Assembly: GCF_002917105.1 (NCBI RefSeq)
Contig: NZ_PQFZ01000009.1
Location: 172,330 to 236,329, forward strand
Origin: Allobosea psychrotolerans
Lineage (GTDB): Bacteria; Pseudomonadota; Alphaproteobacteria; Rhizobiales; Beijerinckiaceae
Direction: 5' to 3'
DNA length: 64,000 bases
Part shown: piece after piece, positions 37,849 to 47,290 of the stretch
Layout of the letters: each line of letters opens with the position of its first letter
How positions within the stretch are numbered: the first letter of the stretch is position 1
Notes under the pieces: model-generated
Database searches by the model: none
What the model was told of the DNA's origin: nothing
Seen by the model: the letters and a program-made list of their open reading frames with translations, nothing else
Position numbers and translations under genes: made by a program

Positions 37849-38343
37849 ATGGTCAAGCGACGACGGTCCTATGAAGCGGGCCATCGCCCGAAATTCCTCG
37901 CAGTGGTCGACGACAGCGCGGAATGCGCCAAGGCGGTGCGCTTCGCGGCGCGGCGCTGCGCCCGCGTCGGCGCCTCGATCGTGCTGCTGGGCGTGGTCAC
38001 GCCGCCCGAGCACGAGACCTGGCTGGGCGTCGGCGAGGTGATGCAGGCCGAAGCCGAAGCCCAGGCCGAGGCGCTGATCGACGCGGCGGCGAACGCCGTG
38101 CGGACGCTCGCCGGGCTCGAGCCCGAAAAGGTCGTACGCACCGGCGTGAAGGCCGACGAGCTGGTCAAGCTGATCGAGGCCGATGAGGACATCTCGCTGC
38201 TCGTGCTCGCCGCCAGCGCCGGGCGCGACGGGCCGGGGCCGCTCGTCAGTGCGCTCGCCGGAAAATCGGCTGGGACCTTCCCGATCCCCGTCGCGATCGT
38301 GCCCGGGCATCTGGAGGACGAGGAGATCGACGCGCTGGCGTGA
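37849..38343 (+). CDS. Universal stress protein (UspA family)
   Basis: A 164-residue Usp-fold protein: FLAVVDDSAECAKAVRFAARRC at the N-terminus and a C-terminal LLVLAASAGRDGPGPLVSALAG in the position of the nucleotide-binding G-2x-G-9x-G(S/T) region, although the canonical motif is only partly conserved. The role is unknown. ATG at 37849 is chosen; an in-frame TTG at 37768 is possible. It lies between trpS and nfu, as in other Rhizobiales. Confidence 0.88.
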   Translation: MVKRRRSYEAGHRPKFLAVVDDSAECAKAVRFAARRCARVGASIVLLGVVTPPEHETWLGVGEVMQAEAEAQAEALIDAAANAVRTLAGLEPEKVVRTGVKADELVKLIEADEDISLLVLAASAGRDGPGPLVSALAGKSAGTFPIPVAIVPGHLEDEEIDALA

Positions 38344-38437
38344 CGAAGAGCGCGCTTCCTGCTGGAATGATTCCAACGCCGGGCCTATATCGGGAGCAGG
38401 AACGGCGGCCTTGACCCGCCGGCGCCGGAGGTTAGCC

Positions 38438-38998
38438 ATGTTCATCCAGACCGAAGCAACACCCAATCCCGCCACGCTGAAATTTCTGCCCGGCCGCACC
38501 GTGATGCCGGACGGAACGCTCGAACTGCGCGATTCGGAACAAGCCGAGCGCTCGCCGCTGGCCCAGCGCCTGTTCGGCGTGAACGGCGTCTCCGGCGTCT
38601 TCCTCGGCTCGGACTTCATCACCGTGACCAAATCCGACGGCGAATGGCCCCATCTCAAGCCCGCCATCCTGGGCGCGATCATGGAGCATTTCATGTCGGG
38701 CGCGCCGGTGCTCGCGAACGGCTCGGCAGCGGATGTGATCGAAGAGGGCGAGTTCTTCGCACCCGAGGACGCCAAGACGGTCGAGACGATCAAGGATTTG
38801 CTCGAGACCCGGATCCGCCCGGCGGTGGCCGGCGATGGTGGCGACATCACCTTCCGCGGTTTCAAGGACGGCACGGTCTATCTCGCCATGAAGGGCTCCT
38901 GCTCGGGCTGCCCCTCCTCGACCGCGACGCTGAAGCACGGCATCCAGAACCTGCTGCGCCACTTCCTGCCGGATGTGCGCGAGGTCGAAGCGGTCTGA
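38438..38998 (+). CDS. NfuA/NifU-like Fe-S cluster scaffold or carrier
   Basis: A 186-residue Nfu protein. An N-terminal Nfu_N domain (MFIQTEATPNPATLKFLPGR) is followed by a C-terminal NifU domain with the cluster-binding CxxC in KGSCSGCPSS. It delivers [4Fe-4S] clusters to apoproteins. GGAGG at 38427-38431 lies just upstream of the ATG. The downstream intergenic DNA holds a family B palindrome. Confidence 0.95.
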   Translation: MFIQTEATPNPATLKFLPGRTVMPDGTLELRDSEQAERSPLAQRLFGVNGVSGVFLGSDFITVTKSDGEWPHLKPAILGAIMEHFMSGAPVLANGSAADVIEEGEFFAPEDAKTVETIKDLLETRIRPAVAGDGGDITFRGFKDGTVYLAMKGSCSGCPSSTATLKHGIQNLLRHFLPDVREVEAV

Positions 38999-39050
38999 CG
39001 CTTTCGGCTTGATCCGCAGGCCGTTTTGGCTTTGTTGGCAAATCAATCCG

Positions 39051-39096
39051 CGCCGTCATCCCGGGCACAGCGAAGCGCAGATCCGGGATGACGGCG
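39051..39096. repeat. Intergenic palindromic element, family B (copy 3)
   Basis: A perfect 14-bp inverted repeat, CGCCGTCATCCCGG (39051-39064) and CCGGGATGACGGCG (39083-39096), has an 18-nt loop. The flank TGACGGCGCGTTTCC recurs at 49191-49205. It separates nfu from tsaB. Confidence 0.75.
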
Positions 39097-39136
39097 CGTT
39101 TCCCTCACTTTCGAAGACGGGCCTGGCAAGACACCG

Positions 39137-39820
39137 ATGCGCATCCTCGCGATCGACACCGCGCTCGGCGCCTGTTCCGCCTGCGTGCTGGAAGCCGGCC
39201 AGGCCGAGCCGCTGGCGATCGAGCAAATCGCGATGGAGCGCGGCCATGCCGAGGCGCTGATGCCGCTGGTCGAGCGCGTCATGAAGGCGGTCGAGGGCGG
39301 CTTCGCCTCGCTCGACCGCGTCGCCGTCACCGTCGGTCCGGGCAGCTATACCGGCCTGCGCGTCGGCATCAGCGCGGCCCGTGCCATCGCGCTCGCAGCG
39401 GGCATCCCGGCGATCGGCGTCACCACGCTGGCTGCGACCGCAGCCCCCTTGATCGGACGCGAATCCGGGCGGGTGATCGCGGCCGCACTCGACGCCAGAC
39501 ATGGCCAGGTCTGGTTCCAGGCGCTGAGTTCCCAAGGCAAGCCGTTGGTCTCGCTGCGCCAGGTCAACCACCGCGACGCTGCCCGCTCCATCGGGGCGGG
39601 ACCCGTCAGCCTGGTGGGCTCGGCCGCGATGGCGGTCGCCAACGAGGCCTGGGCGATCGGGCTCGATGCCTTGGTGCTCGACGAGAGCCGGGCGCCCGAC
39701 GTGACCTGGGTCGCCCGGCTCGGCTTGATAGCCGATCCCGAGGATGCACCGCCGCGCCCGCTCTACCTCAAGGCGCCTGAAACGACGCCGCAGGATCGCG
39801 CCCGGCTGCCGCGGCGCTGA
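39137..39820 (+). CDS. tsaB: tRNA threonylcarbamoyladenosine biosynthesis protein TsaB
   Basis: A 227-residue ASKHA-fold protein that partners TsaD and TsaE in making t6A37 in ANN-decoding tRNAs. The N-terminal MRILAIDTALGACSACVLE and the conserved TVGPGSYTGLRVGISAARAIA are diagnostic. It is followed by rimI after 41 nt, a standard pairing. Confidence 0.96.
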   Translation: MRILAIDTALGACSACVLEAGQAEPLAIEQIAMERGHAEALMPLVERVMKAVEGGFASLDRVAVTVGPGSYTGLRVGISAARAIALAAGIPAIGVTTLAATAAPLIGRESGRVIAAALDARHGQVWFQALSSQGKPLVSLRQVNHRDAARSIGAGPVSLVGSAAMAVANEAWAIGLDALVLDESRAPDVTWVARLGLIADPEDAPPRPLYLKAPETTPQDRARLPRR

Positions 39821-39861
39821 ATCAGCACTTGCCAGCGGTTCAGTCTGTGCCATCAAGCGCC

Positions 39862-40359
39862 ATGGACTGGCTGCGCAGATTGCTCCACCCCGAATCGGCC
39901 CCGGCCCGGACCGGGCGCCTCGACGTGCGCCATGCGCGCCATGTCGCGGCGCTGCACCACCAGGGCGGCTTCGCGCGTGGTTGGGAACCTGGCGAATGCG
40001 CCGCGCTGCTCGCCGATCCCGCCATCATCTCCGAAGGCGTCTTCGCGGGGAACGGCCCCAACCCCGCCGGCTTCGTGATCTCGCGCAAGGCGGCCGACGA
40101 AGCCGAGATTCTCAGCATCGTGGTGGGCCGCGCTCATCGCCGCGACGGGCTCGGACGGGCGCTGCTCCACGCCCATCTCGGCCAGCTCGCCGCCAGCGGC
40201 GTCCAGCATGTCTATCTCGAGGTCGAGGACGGCAACCTGCCGGCCGAGCAGCTCTACCGCCATTTCGGCTTTCGCGAGGTCGGCCGGCGCAAGAACTATT
40301 ACGCCAAGAGCGATGGCAGCCGCACCGGCGCGGTGACGATGCGGCTCGATCTCGCGTGA
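39862..40359 (+). CDS. rimI: GNAT acetyltransferase, RimI (ribosomal protein S18 alanine N-acetyltransferase)
   Basis: A 165-residue GNAT protein. The acetyl-CoA loop is in VGRAHRRDGLGRALLHAHL, and LYRHFGFREVGRRKNYYA is the RimI-type C-terminus. ATG at 39862 is preferred; a TTG at 39829 would add 11 residues. It is between tsaB and plsC. In several other Rhizobiales a fur-type regulator gene occupies the next position, which is absent here. Confidence 0.92.
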   Translation: MDWLRRLLHPESAPARTGRLDVRHARHVAALHHQGGFARGWEPGECAALLADPAIISEGVFAGNGPNPAGFVISRKAADEAEILSIVVGRAHRRDGLGRALLHAHLGQLAASGVQHVYLEVEDGNLPAEQLYRHFGFREVGRRKNYYAKSDGSRTGAVTMRLDLA

Positions 40360-40375
40360 CCGGAGCCGCCCGCGC

Positions 40376-41179
40376 ATGAACGGACTTAGCCCCGGCGCGA
40401 CCCTGAGGCTTGCAGCGCTGGCCTTTTCCGCGCTCCTGCTCCTGCCGGCGCAGCTCGTCGCAATGCGGCTCGGACCCCGCCATGGCGCCGCGATCCCGCG
40501 CCTGTTCCACCGCCTCACCTGCCGTTGCCTCGGCGTGCGTCGCCGCGTCAGGGGCACGCCACCGCCGCCCGGAGCGGCCGGGCTGATCGTCGCCAGCCAT
40601 GTCTCCTGGCTCGACATCGCGGTGATCGGGGCCCTGCGGCCCTTGTCCTTCGTGGCCAAGAGCGAGGTCGCGGGCTGGCCGGTGATCGGCTTCCTGGCAA
40701 GGCTGCAGCGCACCGTCTTCATCGACCGGATGCGCCGCGGCGCCACCGCCGACGTGGCAGCGGTCATGGGCGCGCGGCTCGCGGCAGGCGAATCGATCGT
40801 GCTCTTCGCGGAGGGGACGACGGGCGACGGCACGCGCATCCTGCCCTTGCGCTCCTCCCTGTTGGGAGCCGCGCATGAGGCGCTCGGCAAAAACGAGGAC
40901 CGCGACATTCCGGTCTATCCGCTGACCATCACCTATACCGGTTTCCACGGCCTGGCCGGCGGCCGGGCCGAGCGCACCACGCTCGCCTGGTATGGCGACG
41001 AGGAGCTGGCGCCGCATCTCAAGACCGTGCTCGCTGCGGGTACGATCGATGTCGAACTCGTCTGGGGTGCGCCGATTGCGATGGGCGCCCGGACCTCGCG
41101 CAAGGAAGCGACGCGACTGGCCGAGGCCGCGATAAGGCAGGCGCGGCGGGAGGCGGTCACCGGGCGGCAGAGCGCCTGA
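40376..41179 (+). CDS. plsC: 1-acyl-sn-glycerol-3-phosphate acyltransferase (PlsC family)
   Basis: A 267-residue membrane-associated acyltransferase making phosphatidic acid or a related lysolipid product. The HX4D motif is H75-VSWL-D80, and the second motif EGTTGDGTRILPLRSSLLGA is intact; an N-terminal hydrophobic helix anchors it. An OlsA-like lyso-ornithine-lipid acyltransferase is an alternative. It starts 16 nt after rimI. Confidence 0.9.
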   Translation: MNGLSPGATLRLAALAFSALLLLPAQLVAMRLGPRHGAAIPRLFHRLTCRCLGVRRRVRGTPPPPGAAGLIVASHVSWLDIAVIGALRPLSFVAKSEVAGWPVIGFLARLQRTVFIDRMRRGATADVAAVMGARLAAGESIVLFAEGTTGDGTRILPLRSSLLGAAHEALGKNEDRDIPVYPLTITYTGFHGLAGGRAERTTLAWYGDEELAPHLKTVLAAGTIDVELVWGAPIAMGARTSRKEATRLAEAAIRQARREAVTGRQSA

Positions 41180-41283
41180 CCGGCAATGGCTGTGCGGCAT
41201 CTGGCTCGGTTGTTGCTTCGCTGACCGGCGCCTCGCGGAGCATGGTCATTTCCTCGCGGCGCAATCAGGAGTAAGGAGACGGT

Positions 41284-42675
41284 TTGGAGACCCGACCCGC
41301 CACGATGAAGAAAGTCCACATCAAGTCCTTCGGCTGCCAGATGAACGTCTATGACGGGCAGCGCATGGCCGATATCCTGAGCGAACAGGGCTATGAGGAG
41401 ACCGCGACGCCCGAAGGCGCGGACCTGATCCTGCTCAACACCTGCCATATCCGCGACCGTGCCGTGCAGAAGGTCTATACCGAGCTCGGCAAGCTGCGTG
41501 ATCTGAAGGTCGCGCAGAAGGCCAACGGACAGCACACGAAGATCGTCGTGGCCGGCTGCGTCGCGCAGGCAGAGGGCGCGGAGATCCAGCGCCGGCAGCC
41601 GGCCGTCGACCTCGTCGTCGGCCCGCAGGCCTATCACCGCCTGCCGGCCCTGCTGGCGGAGGCCGCGAGCCGGCGCACCGTCGATACCGACCTGCCGATC
41701 GACGACAAGTTCGGGCATTTGCCGCCGCCCACGCCCAAGGCGATCCGCCAGCGCGGCATCTCGGCCTTCGTCACCGTGCAGGAAGGCTGCGACAAGTTCT
41801 GCGCCTTCTGCGTCGTGCCCTATACGCGCGGCGCGGAATTCTCGCGGCCGGTCGCGCAGATCATGACCGAGATCGAGCGATTGGCGGCTTCCGGCGTGCA
41901 GGACGTCACGCTGATCGGCCAGAACGTCAACGCCTATCACGGCGAAGGTCCCGGCGGCGCCGTCTGGGGCCTGGCGCGCTTGATGCAGCGCGTCGCCGAG
42001 GTGCCCGGCATCGGTCGCATCCGCTACACCACGAGCCATCCGCGCGACATGGCCGACGATCTGATCGCCGCCCATCGCGACCTGCCGCAGCTGATGCCCT
42101 TCCTGCATTTGCCGGTGCAGGCGGGCTCCGACCGGATTCTGGCGGCGATGAACCGCAAGCATACCGCCGACGAATACCGCCGCCTGATCGAGCGCATCCG
42201 GGCGGCGCGACCCGACATCGCCTTGTCCTCGGACTTCATCGTCGGCTTTCCCGGCGAGAGCGACAGCGATTTCGAGGACACGCTGCGCCTCGTCGACGAG
42301 GTCGGCTTCGCCTCGAGCTATTCCTTCAAATATTCGCCGCGCCCCGGCACGCCGGCCGCCGATCTCGGCGAGCAGGTCGTGCCCGCGGTGATGAGCGAGC
42401 GCCTGCTGCGCCTGCAGGAGCGCATCGAGCACCACCGCCAGGCTTTCAACCATGCCATGGTGGGGCGCACCGTCGAGGTGCTGCTGGAACGTGTGGGCCG
42501 CCACCCCGGACAGCTTGCGGGAAAAACCCCCTACCTTCAGGCTGTGCAGATCGAGACTGAGTCGAATCAGATCGGCGACCGGGTTCAGGTAGTGATCGAG
42601 CGGGCGGGATCCAACTCGCTGTTTGGCCGCAAGGCCGGGCCGGACGAGGTTCCGAGCAAGGAACTTGCGGCTTGA
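41284..42675 (+). CDS. miaB: tRNA-2-methylthio-N6-dimethylallyladenosine synthase MiaB
   Basis: A 463-residue radical-SAM methylthiotransferase modifying A37 of tRNAs that read UNN codons. Three cluster cysteines lie in the N-terminal domain (C18 in SFGCQMN, NTCHIRD, VAGCVAQ). The radical-SAM triad is C169-C173-C176 in [10 protein letters not shown], and a TRAM domain ends the protein. TTG at 41284 is preferred because AAGGAG ends 5 nt upstream; ATG at 41305 has no ribosome site. It heads the miaB-phoH-ybeY-corC-lnt run. Confidence 0.96.
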   Translation: METRPATMKKVHIKSFGCQMNVYDGQRMADILSEQGYEETATPEGADLILLNTCHIRDRAVQKVYTELGKLRDLKVAQKANGQHTKIVVAGCVAQAEGAEIQRRQPAVDLVVGPQAYHRLPALLAEAASRRTVDTDLPIDDKFGHLPPPTPKAIRQRGISAFVTVQEGCDKFCAFCVVPYTRGAEFSRPVAQIMTEIERLAASGVQDVTLIGQNVNAYHGEGPGGAVWGLARLMQRVAEVPGIGRIRYTTSHPRDMADDLIAAHRDLPQLMPFLHLPVQAGSDRILAAMNRKHTADEYRRLIERIRAARPDIALSSDFIVGFPGESDSDFEDTLRLVDEVGFASSYSFKYSPRPGTPAADLGEQVVPAVMSERLLRLQERIEHHRQAFNHAMVGRTVEVLLERVGRHPGQLAGKTPYLQAVQIETESNQIGDRVQVVIERAGSNSLFGRKAGPDEVPSKELAA

Positions 42676-42750
42676 ACGCGACCCGGTTCGACCCGATTTT
42701 CTTGGGGCAGGGCAACGCCTGTCATCAGACTGAGATTGTTGCGTTCGGTT

Positions 42751-44013
42751 ATGTTGCAGGACGACGCGTTGCAAGACGGTTCATTGCAAGACGACCCGGC
42801 CTCACGCTCCTGTCCGGCCGGCCCACTCGCCAGGGAGACGACGCTATTGGCACAGGCTGACCAGGTGACCCCGAGACCGGAACGAGGCCCACGGCGTGAG
42901 ACGACGCCGGCACGCGTCGAGACCCTGACGCGCGACGGATTGCCCGCCACCGAGGTCCTGCTCTCCTTCGACGACAACCGGCTGGCGAGCCTTGTCTTCG
43001 GCGACTACGACCAGAATCTCGCGCATCTGGAGCGGCGTCTCGGCGTCGTGATCAGCCCCAACGGCAACCACGCCACCATCAGGGGACCGCGCGAGACCGC
43101 CGAACAGGCCGGACGCGTGCTGAAAACGCTTTATACGCGGGCCAAGGCCGGCGCTTCCGTCACCCTCGGCGAGGTCGATGGCGCGATCGAGGAGAGCAAT
43201 GTGCAGCGCTCCTTCTTCCCGGCCGCCGACGCCGGCAAGGCCTCCTTTGACGCGATCGTGACGCGCAAGCGCGGGCCGGTGCGCGCCCGCAACGCGGCGC
43301 AGGACGCCTATCTGCGCCAGCTCAAGCGCAACGAGCTCGTCCTCGCCGAAGGCCCGGCCGGCACCGGCAAGACCTGGCTCGCCGTCGGACACGCCGTCTC
43401 GCTGATCGAGCAGGGCGTGGTCGAGCGCATGGTGCTGTCGCGCCCGGCTGTCGAAGCCGGCGAACGGCTCGGCTTCCTACCCGGCGACATGCGCGAGAAG
43501 GTCGATCCTTACCTGCGGCCGATCTACGACGCGCTGAACGACTTCATGGAGGCCCGCCATGTCGAACGCGCCCTGCAGACCGGCATGATCGAGATCGCGC
43601 CGCTCGCCTTCATGCGCGGGCGCACGCTGACCAACGCCGTCGTGCTGCTCGATGAAGCCCAGAACGCGACCTCGGTCCAGATGAAGATGTTCCTGACCCG
43701 CCTCGGCGAGGGCTCGCGCATGATCATCACCGGCGACCCGACCCAGATCGACCTGCCGCCGGGCCAGCGCTCGGGCCTGATCGAGGCCGTCAAGCTGCTT
43801 TCGGGCGTCGAGGGCGTCGGCTATGCCAAGTTCGAGGAGGGCGACGTTGTCCGTCACGATCTCGTGCGCCGCATCGTCATGGCCTATGAGGGCGCGGCCC
43901 GGCGCGAGCGCGAGGAACGCGAGGAGCGGCTGCGCGCACTCGAGCCCCAGGCCCCGATCGAGGACGATATCGAGGGCCTGAAGCGCACCTTGTCGCGGGA
44001 GCGGCCGCGATGA
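42751..44013 (+). CDS. phoH: PhoH family ATPase
   Basis: A PhoH-like P-loop protein of about 420 residues. Walker A is in EGPAGTGKTWLA, Walker B in VVLLDEAQNAT and a further motif in MIITGDPTQIDLP. PhoH with YbeY is linked to rRNA maturation and RNA quality control. Start is uncertain: ATG at 42751 gives an N-terminus of LQDD repeats, while TTG at 42847 has GGGAG 9 nt upstream and gives a more family-like N-terminus. Its stop overlaps the ybeY start (ATGA). Confidence 0.95.
   Translation: MLQDDALQDGSLQDDPASRSCPAGPLARETTLLAQADQVTPRPERGPRRETTPARVETLTRDGLPATEVLLSFDDNRLASLVFGDYDQNLAHLERRLGVVISPNGNHATIRGPRETAEQAGRVLKTLYTRAKAGASVTLGEVDGAIEESNVQRSFFPAADAGKASFDAIVTRKRGPVRARNAAQDAYLRQLKRNELVLAEGPAGTGKTWLAVGHAVSLIEQGVVERMVLSRPAVEAGERLGFLPGDMREKVDPYLRPIYDALNDFMEARHVERALQTGMIEIAPLAFMRGRTLTNAVVLLDEAQNATSVQMKMFLTRLGEGSRMIITGDPTQIDLPPGQRSGLIEAVKLLSGVEGVGYAKFEEGDVVRHDLVRRIVMAYEGAARREREEREERLRALEPQAPIEDDIEGLKRTLSRERPR
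42753..42797 (+). repeat. Three 15-nt tandem repeats at the phoH 5' end
   Basis: Units 42753-42767, 42768-42782 and 42783-42797 share TTGCARGACG. Read in the phoH frame they give LQDDA, LQDGS and LQDDP. They are either an N-terminal extension or leader DNA, depending on which phoH start is used. Confidence 0.75.
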
Positions 44014-44579
44014 ACGACCGACCTCGCATGCGGCGCTCGGCGCCGCATGCTGACAGGCCCGCGCCGGAGTTGACCCTGGCGCTGAGGATCCAGGCGAAAC
44101 GCTGGCGCGAGCTTGCCGATCTGCGCCAGCGCGTGGCGGATGCGGCGCAGGCCGCGCTCGCCGTTGCGCCTGTCACGCCGCTCGAAGGCGCCGAGCTCAG
44201 CCTGCTGATGACCGATGACAAGCGCATCCGCGTGGTCAACCGCGACTGGCGCGGCTTCGACAAGCCGACCAATGTTCTTTCATTCCCGGCCGCGCCACCC
44301 GATCGGATCGCCGGCAGCCCGGTTCTCGGCGACATCGTCCTGGCCTATGAGACGATTGCCCGCGAGGCGCAGGAAGAAGGCAAGGATTTCGGCGACCATG
44401 TCAGCCATCTTGTGATACACGGCCTGCTGCACCTGCTCGGCGAGGATCACGAAACACCAGCGCAGGCCGAACGGATGGAGGCGCTCGAGATTACGGCGCT
44501 CGCCCGGCTCGGCATCGCCGACCCCTATGCGGACAGCGAGCCGCTCGCCCCAACCCCGGTTCTCTCCACAGCATCATGA
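44010..44579 (+). CDS. ybeY: Endoribonuclease YbeY (rRNA maturation factor)
   Basis: A 189-residue zinc-dependent RNase for 16S rRNA 3'-end maturation. The metal site H137-GLL-H141-LLGED-H147 is intact. It is coupled to phoH and to the following gene by 4-nt ATGA overlaps, the standard phoH-ybeY-corC order. Confidence 0.96.
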   Translation: MNDRPRMRRSAPHADRPAPELTLALRIQAKRWRELADLRQRVADAAQAALAVAPVTPLEGAELSLLMTDDKRIRVVNRDWRGFDKPTNVLSFPAAPPDRIAGSPVLGDIVLAYETIAREAQEEGKDFGDHVSHLVIHGLLHLLGEDHETPAQAERMEALEITALARLGIADPYADSEPLAPTPVLSTAS

Positions 44580-45565
44580 GCGACGACAGTCGATCTACCC
44601 AGACAGACGCCACCGGCCGTGGCCTCTCCCATTGGCTTGGCCAGTTCCTCGAACGGCTCGGCATGCGCAGCGGCGCGACAATCCGCGAGGACATCACCGA
44701 GGCGCTGGCGCAGGACCGCGACAGCGGCCAGTCGGCTGATCTCAGCGCGCAAGAGCGCGTGATGCTCTCCAATGTGCTCAGCCTGCGCGAGCGCCGCGTC
44801 GGCGACGTGATGGTGCCGCGCGCCGATATCATCGCCGTTCCGGCCGATGCGACGCTGGACGAATTGCTGGCGCTGTTCCGGACGGCGGGCCATTCGCGCC
44901 TGCCGGTCTTCGATGATTCGCTCGATGACCCGCGCGGCATGGTCCATATCCGCGACTTCCTGGAATTCATCGCCGAGCAGGGCAAGGCCGAGCCGGGCCC
45001 TGGCCTGTCGGAGCCGGCGCTGCACAATCTCGCTGCGGTCGACCTCTCGACCACGCTGGCGAGTGCGAAAATCCTGCGCCCCGTGCTCTATGTCCCGCCT
45101 TCGATGCCCGCCGTCGACCTGCTCGTGAAGATGCAGGCGACACGGACGCATATCGCTCTCGTGATCGACGAGTATGGCGGAACGGATGGGCTGGTCTCGA
45201 TGGAGGATCTCGTCGAGATCATCGTCGGCGACATCGAGGACGAGCATGATCTCGACGAGGCCCCAGCGATCACCGCCATGGGCGAGAACCGCTTCACCGC
45301 CGATGCGCGCGCGACACTGCGCGAACTCAAGGATGCGACCGGCATCGATCTCTCGGATACGGAAGTCGCCGAGGAGATCGACACGCTGGGCGGGCTGATC
45401 GTGACGCTGGCCGGCCGCGTACCGGCTCAGGGCGAGACGATCGAGGGGCCGGAAGGCCTGTCCTTCGAGATTATCGAGGCCGATCCGCGCCGAATCAAGC
45501 GGCTCAGCATTCTCCGGCGCAGCACGGCATCCCCCGATACGGCGCCGCAGGCGGAAGCCGGCTGA
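44576..45565 (+). CDS. CorC/HlyC family protein with paired CBS domains
   Basis: A 329-residue cytoplasmic protein with two CBS domains (about 75-200; [23 protein letters not shown] and [46 protein letters not shown]-type sequence) and a C-terminal CorC_HlyC domain. Relatives act in magnesium/cobalt efflux and are co-located with lnt. It lacks the DUF21 membrane part, typical for CorC. It is coupled to ybeY (ATGA) and lnt (TGATG). Confidence 0.92.
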   Translation: [329 protein letters not shown]

Positions 45566-47160
45566 TGCAGCTCTCCGCGCTGGCCGACGGGATCATCCTC
45601 TCCTGGGGATGGCGCAAGCGCCTGATCGCGCTCGCCACAGGCGCCAGCGGCGCGCTCGCCTTGCCCCCGCTCGATCTCTGGCCCCTGATCGTCGTGCCCA
45701 TGACCGTTGCCGTCTGGCTGATCGACGGAGCCGTCGGCGCCACGGCGTCGAGCCGCTTCAAGGCGGCCTTTGCGGCAGGCTGGTGGTGGGGCTTCGGTTT
45801 CTTCCTCGCCGGCCTCTGGTGGCTGGGCGCGGCCTTCCTGGTGGAGGCCGACAAATTCGCCTGGGCGATGCCGCTCGGCGTCGTCGCCCTGCCGGCCTTT
45901 CTCGCCCTGTTCCCGGCGCTGGCATTCGGCTGCGCCCGGCTGCTCTGGCCGGCCGGGGCGGGACGCATCCTCATGCTCGCGGTGGCGTTGACCGTCAGCG
46001 AATGGCTGCGCGGCCATGTGCTGACCGGCTTTCCCTGGAACGTCTACGGCATGATGCTGGCCGCCCAGGGCTTCATCGCGCAATTCGCCGCGCTCGGCGG
46101 GCTCTATGGATTGACCTTGCTGGCGGTCGCAATCGGCGCCGCGCCTGCGACGCTCGGCACGGCCGAGGCCGGCGCGAGGCGCTGGCGCGCGCCGATCCTC
46201 GCCACCTTGACACTCGCCGCTCTCATCGGCTTCGGCGCCTGGCACATCCCGAATGCGGCAGCGCCCGTGGTTGCCGGCGTGAAGCTGCGGTTGATGCAGC
46301 CGAACCTGGCGCAGGACGCCAAGTTCAACGCTCGTAACGGCGAGGCGATCCTGAACGAGTATCTCGCGCTCAGCGACCGGGCGACGAGCCCCTCGACGCT
46401 CGGCGTGCAGGACGTCACGCATCTGATCTGGCCGGAATCGGCTTTTCCCTTCCTGCTCGGCCGCTCACCCCAGGCGCTCTCGCGCATCGCCGCGGCCCTG
46501 CCGCCGAACACGACGCTCATCACCGGCGCGGCGCGGGCGGGCGAGGCGCTGCCCGGCGAAAGCCGGCCGCCGATCTTCAATTCGGTGCAGGTCGTGAACG
46601 ACGAAGGCGTGATCGTTTCCAGCTACGACAAGGTCCATCTCGTGCCCTTCGGCGAGTATCTGCCGCCGATCCTGGAACGCTTGATCCGCAGCGTCGGGCT
46701 GTCGGAGTTCGTCTCGATTCCGGGCGGCTTCGCGGCAGGCGCGCGGCACATCCCACTCTCGATCCGCGGCCTGCCTGCAGTCGCGCCGCTGCTCTGCTAC
46801 GAGGCGATCTTCCCCGGCGAAGTCATGCCGCAGCAGGGCCCGCGCCCCGGCCTGATGCTCAACCTGACCAATGACGGCTGGTTCGGCCAGACCAGCGGAC
46901 CTTACCAGCACCTGGCCCAGGCGAGGATGCGCGCCATCGAGGAAGGGCTGCCGCTGGTGCGCGTCGCCAATACCGGAATCTCGGCGGTGATCGATGGTTA
47001 TGGCCGCATCACGGGCAGCCTGCCCCTAGGCACACAGGGTGTTCTCGATGCAAACTTGCCGCAAGCGGCTCCCGTTACGCTCTATGCGCGCTTCGGAGAT
47101 GCCGCTTTAGTGGGACTCATTGCACTATTCTTGCTGCTTGCGCGGGTTCGACCGGGCTGA
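45565..47160 (+). CDS. lnt: Apolipoprotein N-acyltransferase Lnt
   Basis: A 531-residue inner-membrane enzyme that adds the third acyl chain to lipoproteins. About six helices precede a nitrilase-like periplasmic domain whose triad is E291 (WPESAFPF), K356 (YDKVHLVPFGEYLP) and C411 (LLCYEAIFPGE). All are present. It ends the miaB-to-lnt operon and is followed by a 130-nt AT-rich promoter region for the XRE gene. Confidence 0.96.
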   Translation: MQLSALADGIILSWGWRKRLIALATGASGALALPPLDLWPLIVVPMTVAVWLIDGAVGATASSRFKAAFAAGWWWGFGFFLAGLWWLGAAFLVEADKFAWAMPLGVVALPAFLALFPALAFGCARLLWPAGAGRILMLAVALTVSEWLRGHVLTGFPWNVYGMMLAAQGFIAQFAALGGLYGLTLLAVAIGAAPATLGTAEAGARRWRAPILATLTLAALIGFGAWHIPNAAAPVVAGVKLRLMQPNLAQDAKFNARNGEAILNEYLALSDRATSPSTLGVQDVTHLIWPESAFPFLLGRSPQALSRIAAALPPNTTLITGAARAGEALPGESRPPIFNSVQVVNDEGVIVSSYDKVHLVPFGEYLPPILERLIRSVGLSEFVSIPGGFAAGARHIPLSIRGLPAVAPLLCYEAIFPGEVMPQQGPRPGLMLNLTNDGWFGQTSGPYQHLAQARMRAIEEGLPLVRVANTGISAVIDGYGRITGSLPLGTQGVLDANLPQAAPVTLYARFGDAALVGLIALFLLLARVRPG

Positions 47161-47290
47161 TCATCCCATCTGGAACTTTTTCCCGCGAGAGGGATGGCCG
47201 TTCCCACCGGAAGCATATAAATTGCTAAAATAAATTCATGCCTGCCGGATGATAGATTTCCAAGAAAACTGACCCGAGGGTGGTCGATCC

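Noticed and set aside
47172..47202. EcfG-type stress promoter (GGAAC...CGTT) ahead of the XRE gene
   Set aside because: The spacing is 22 nt, not the 16-17 nt of the consensus.
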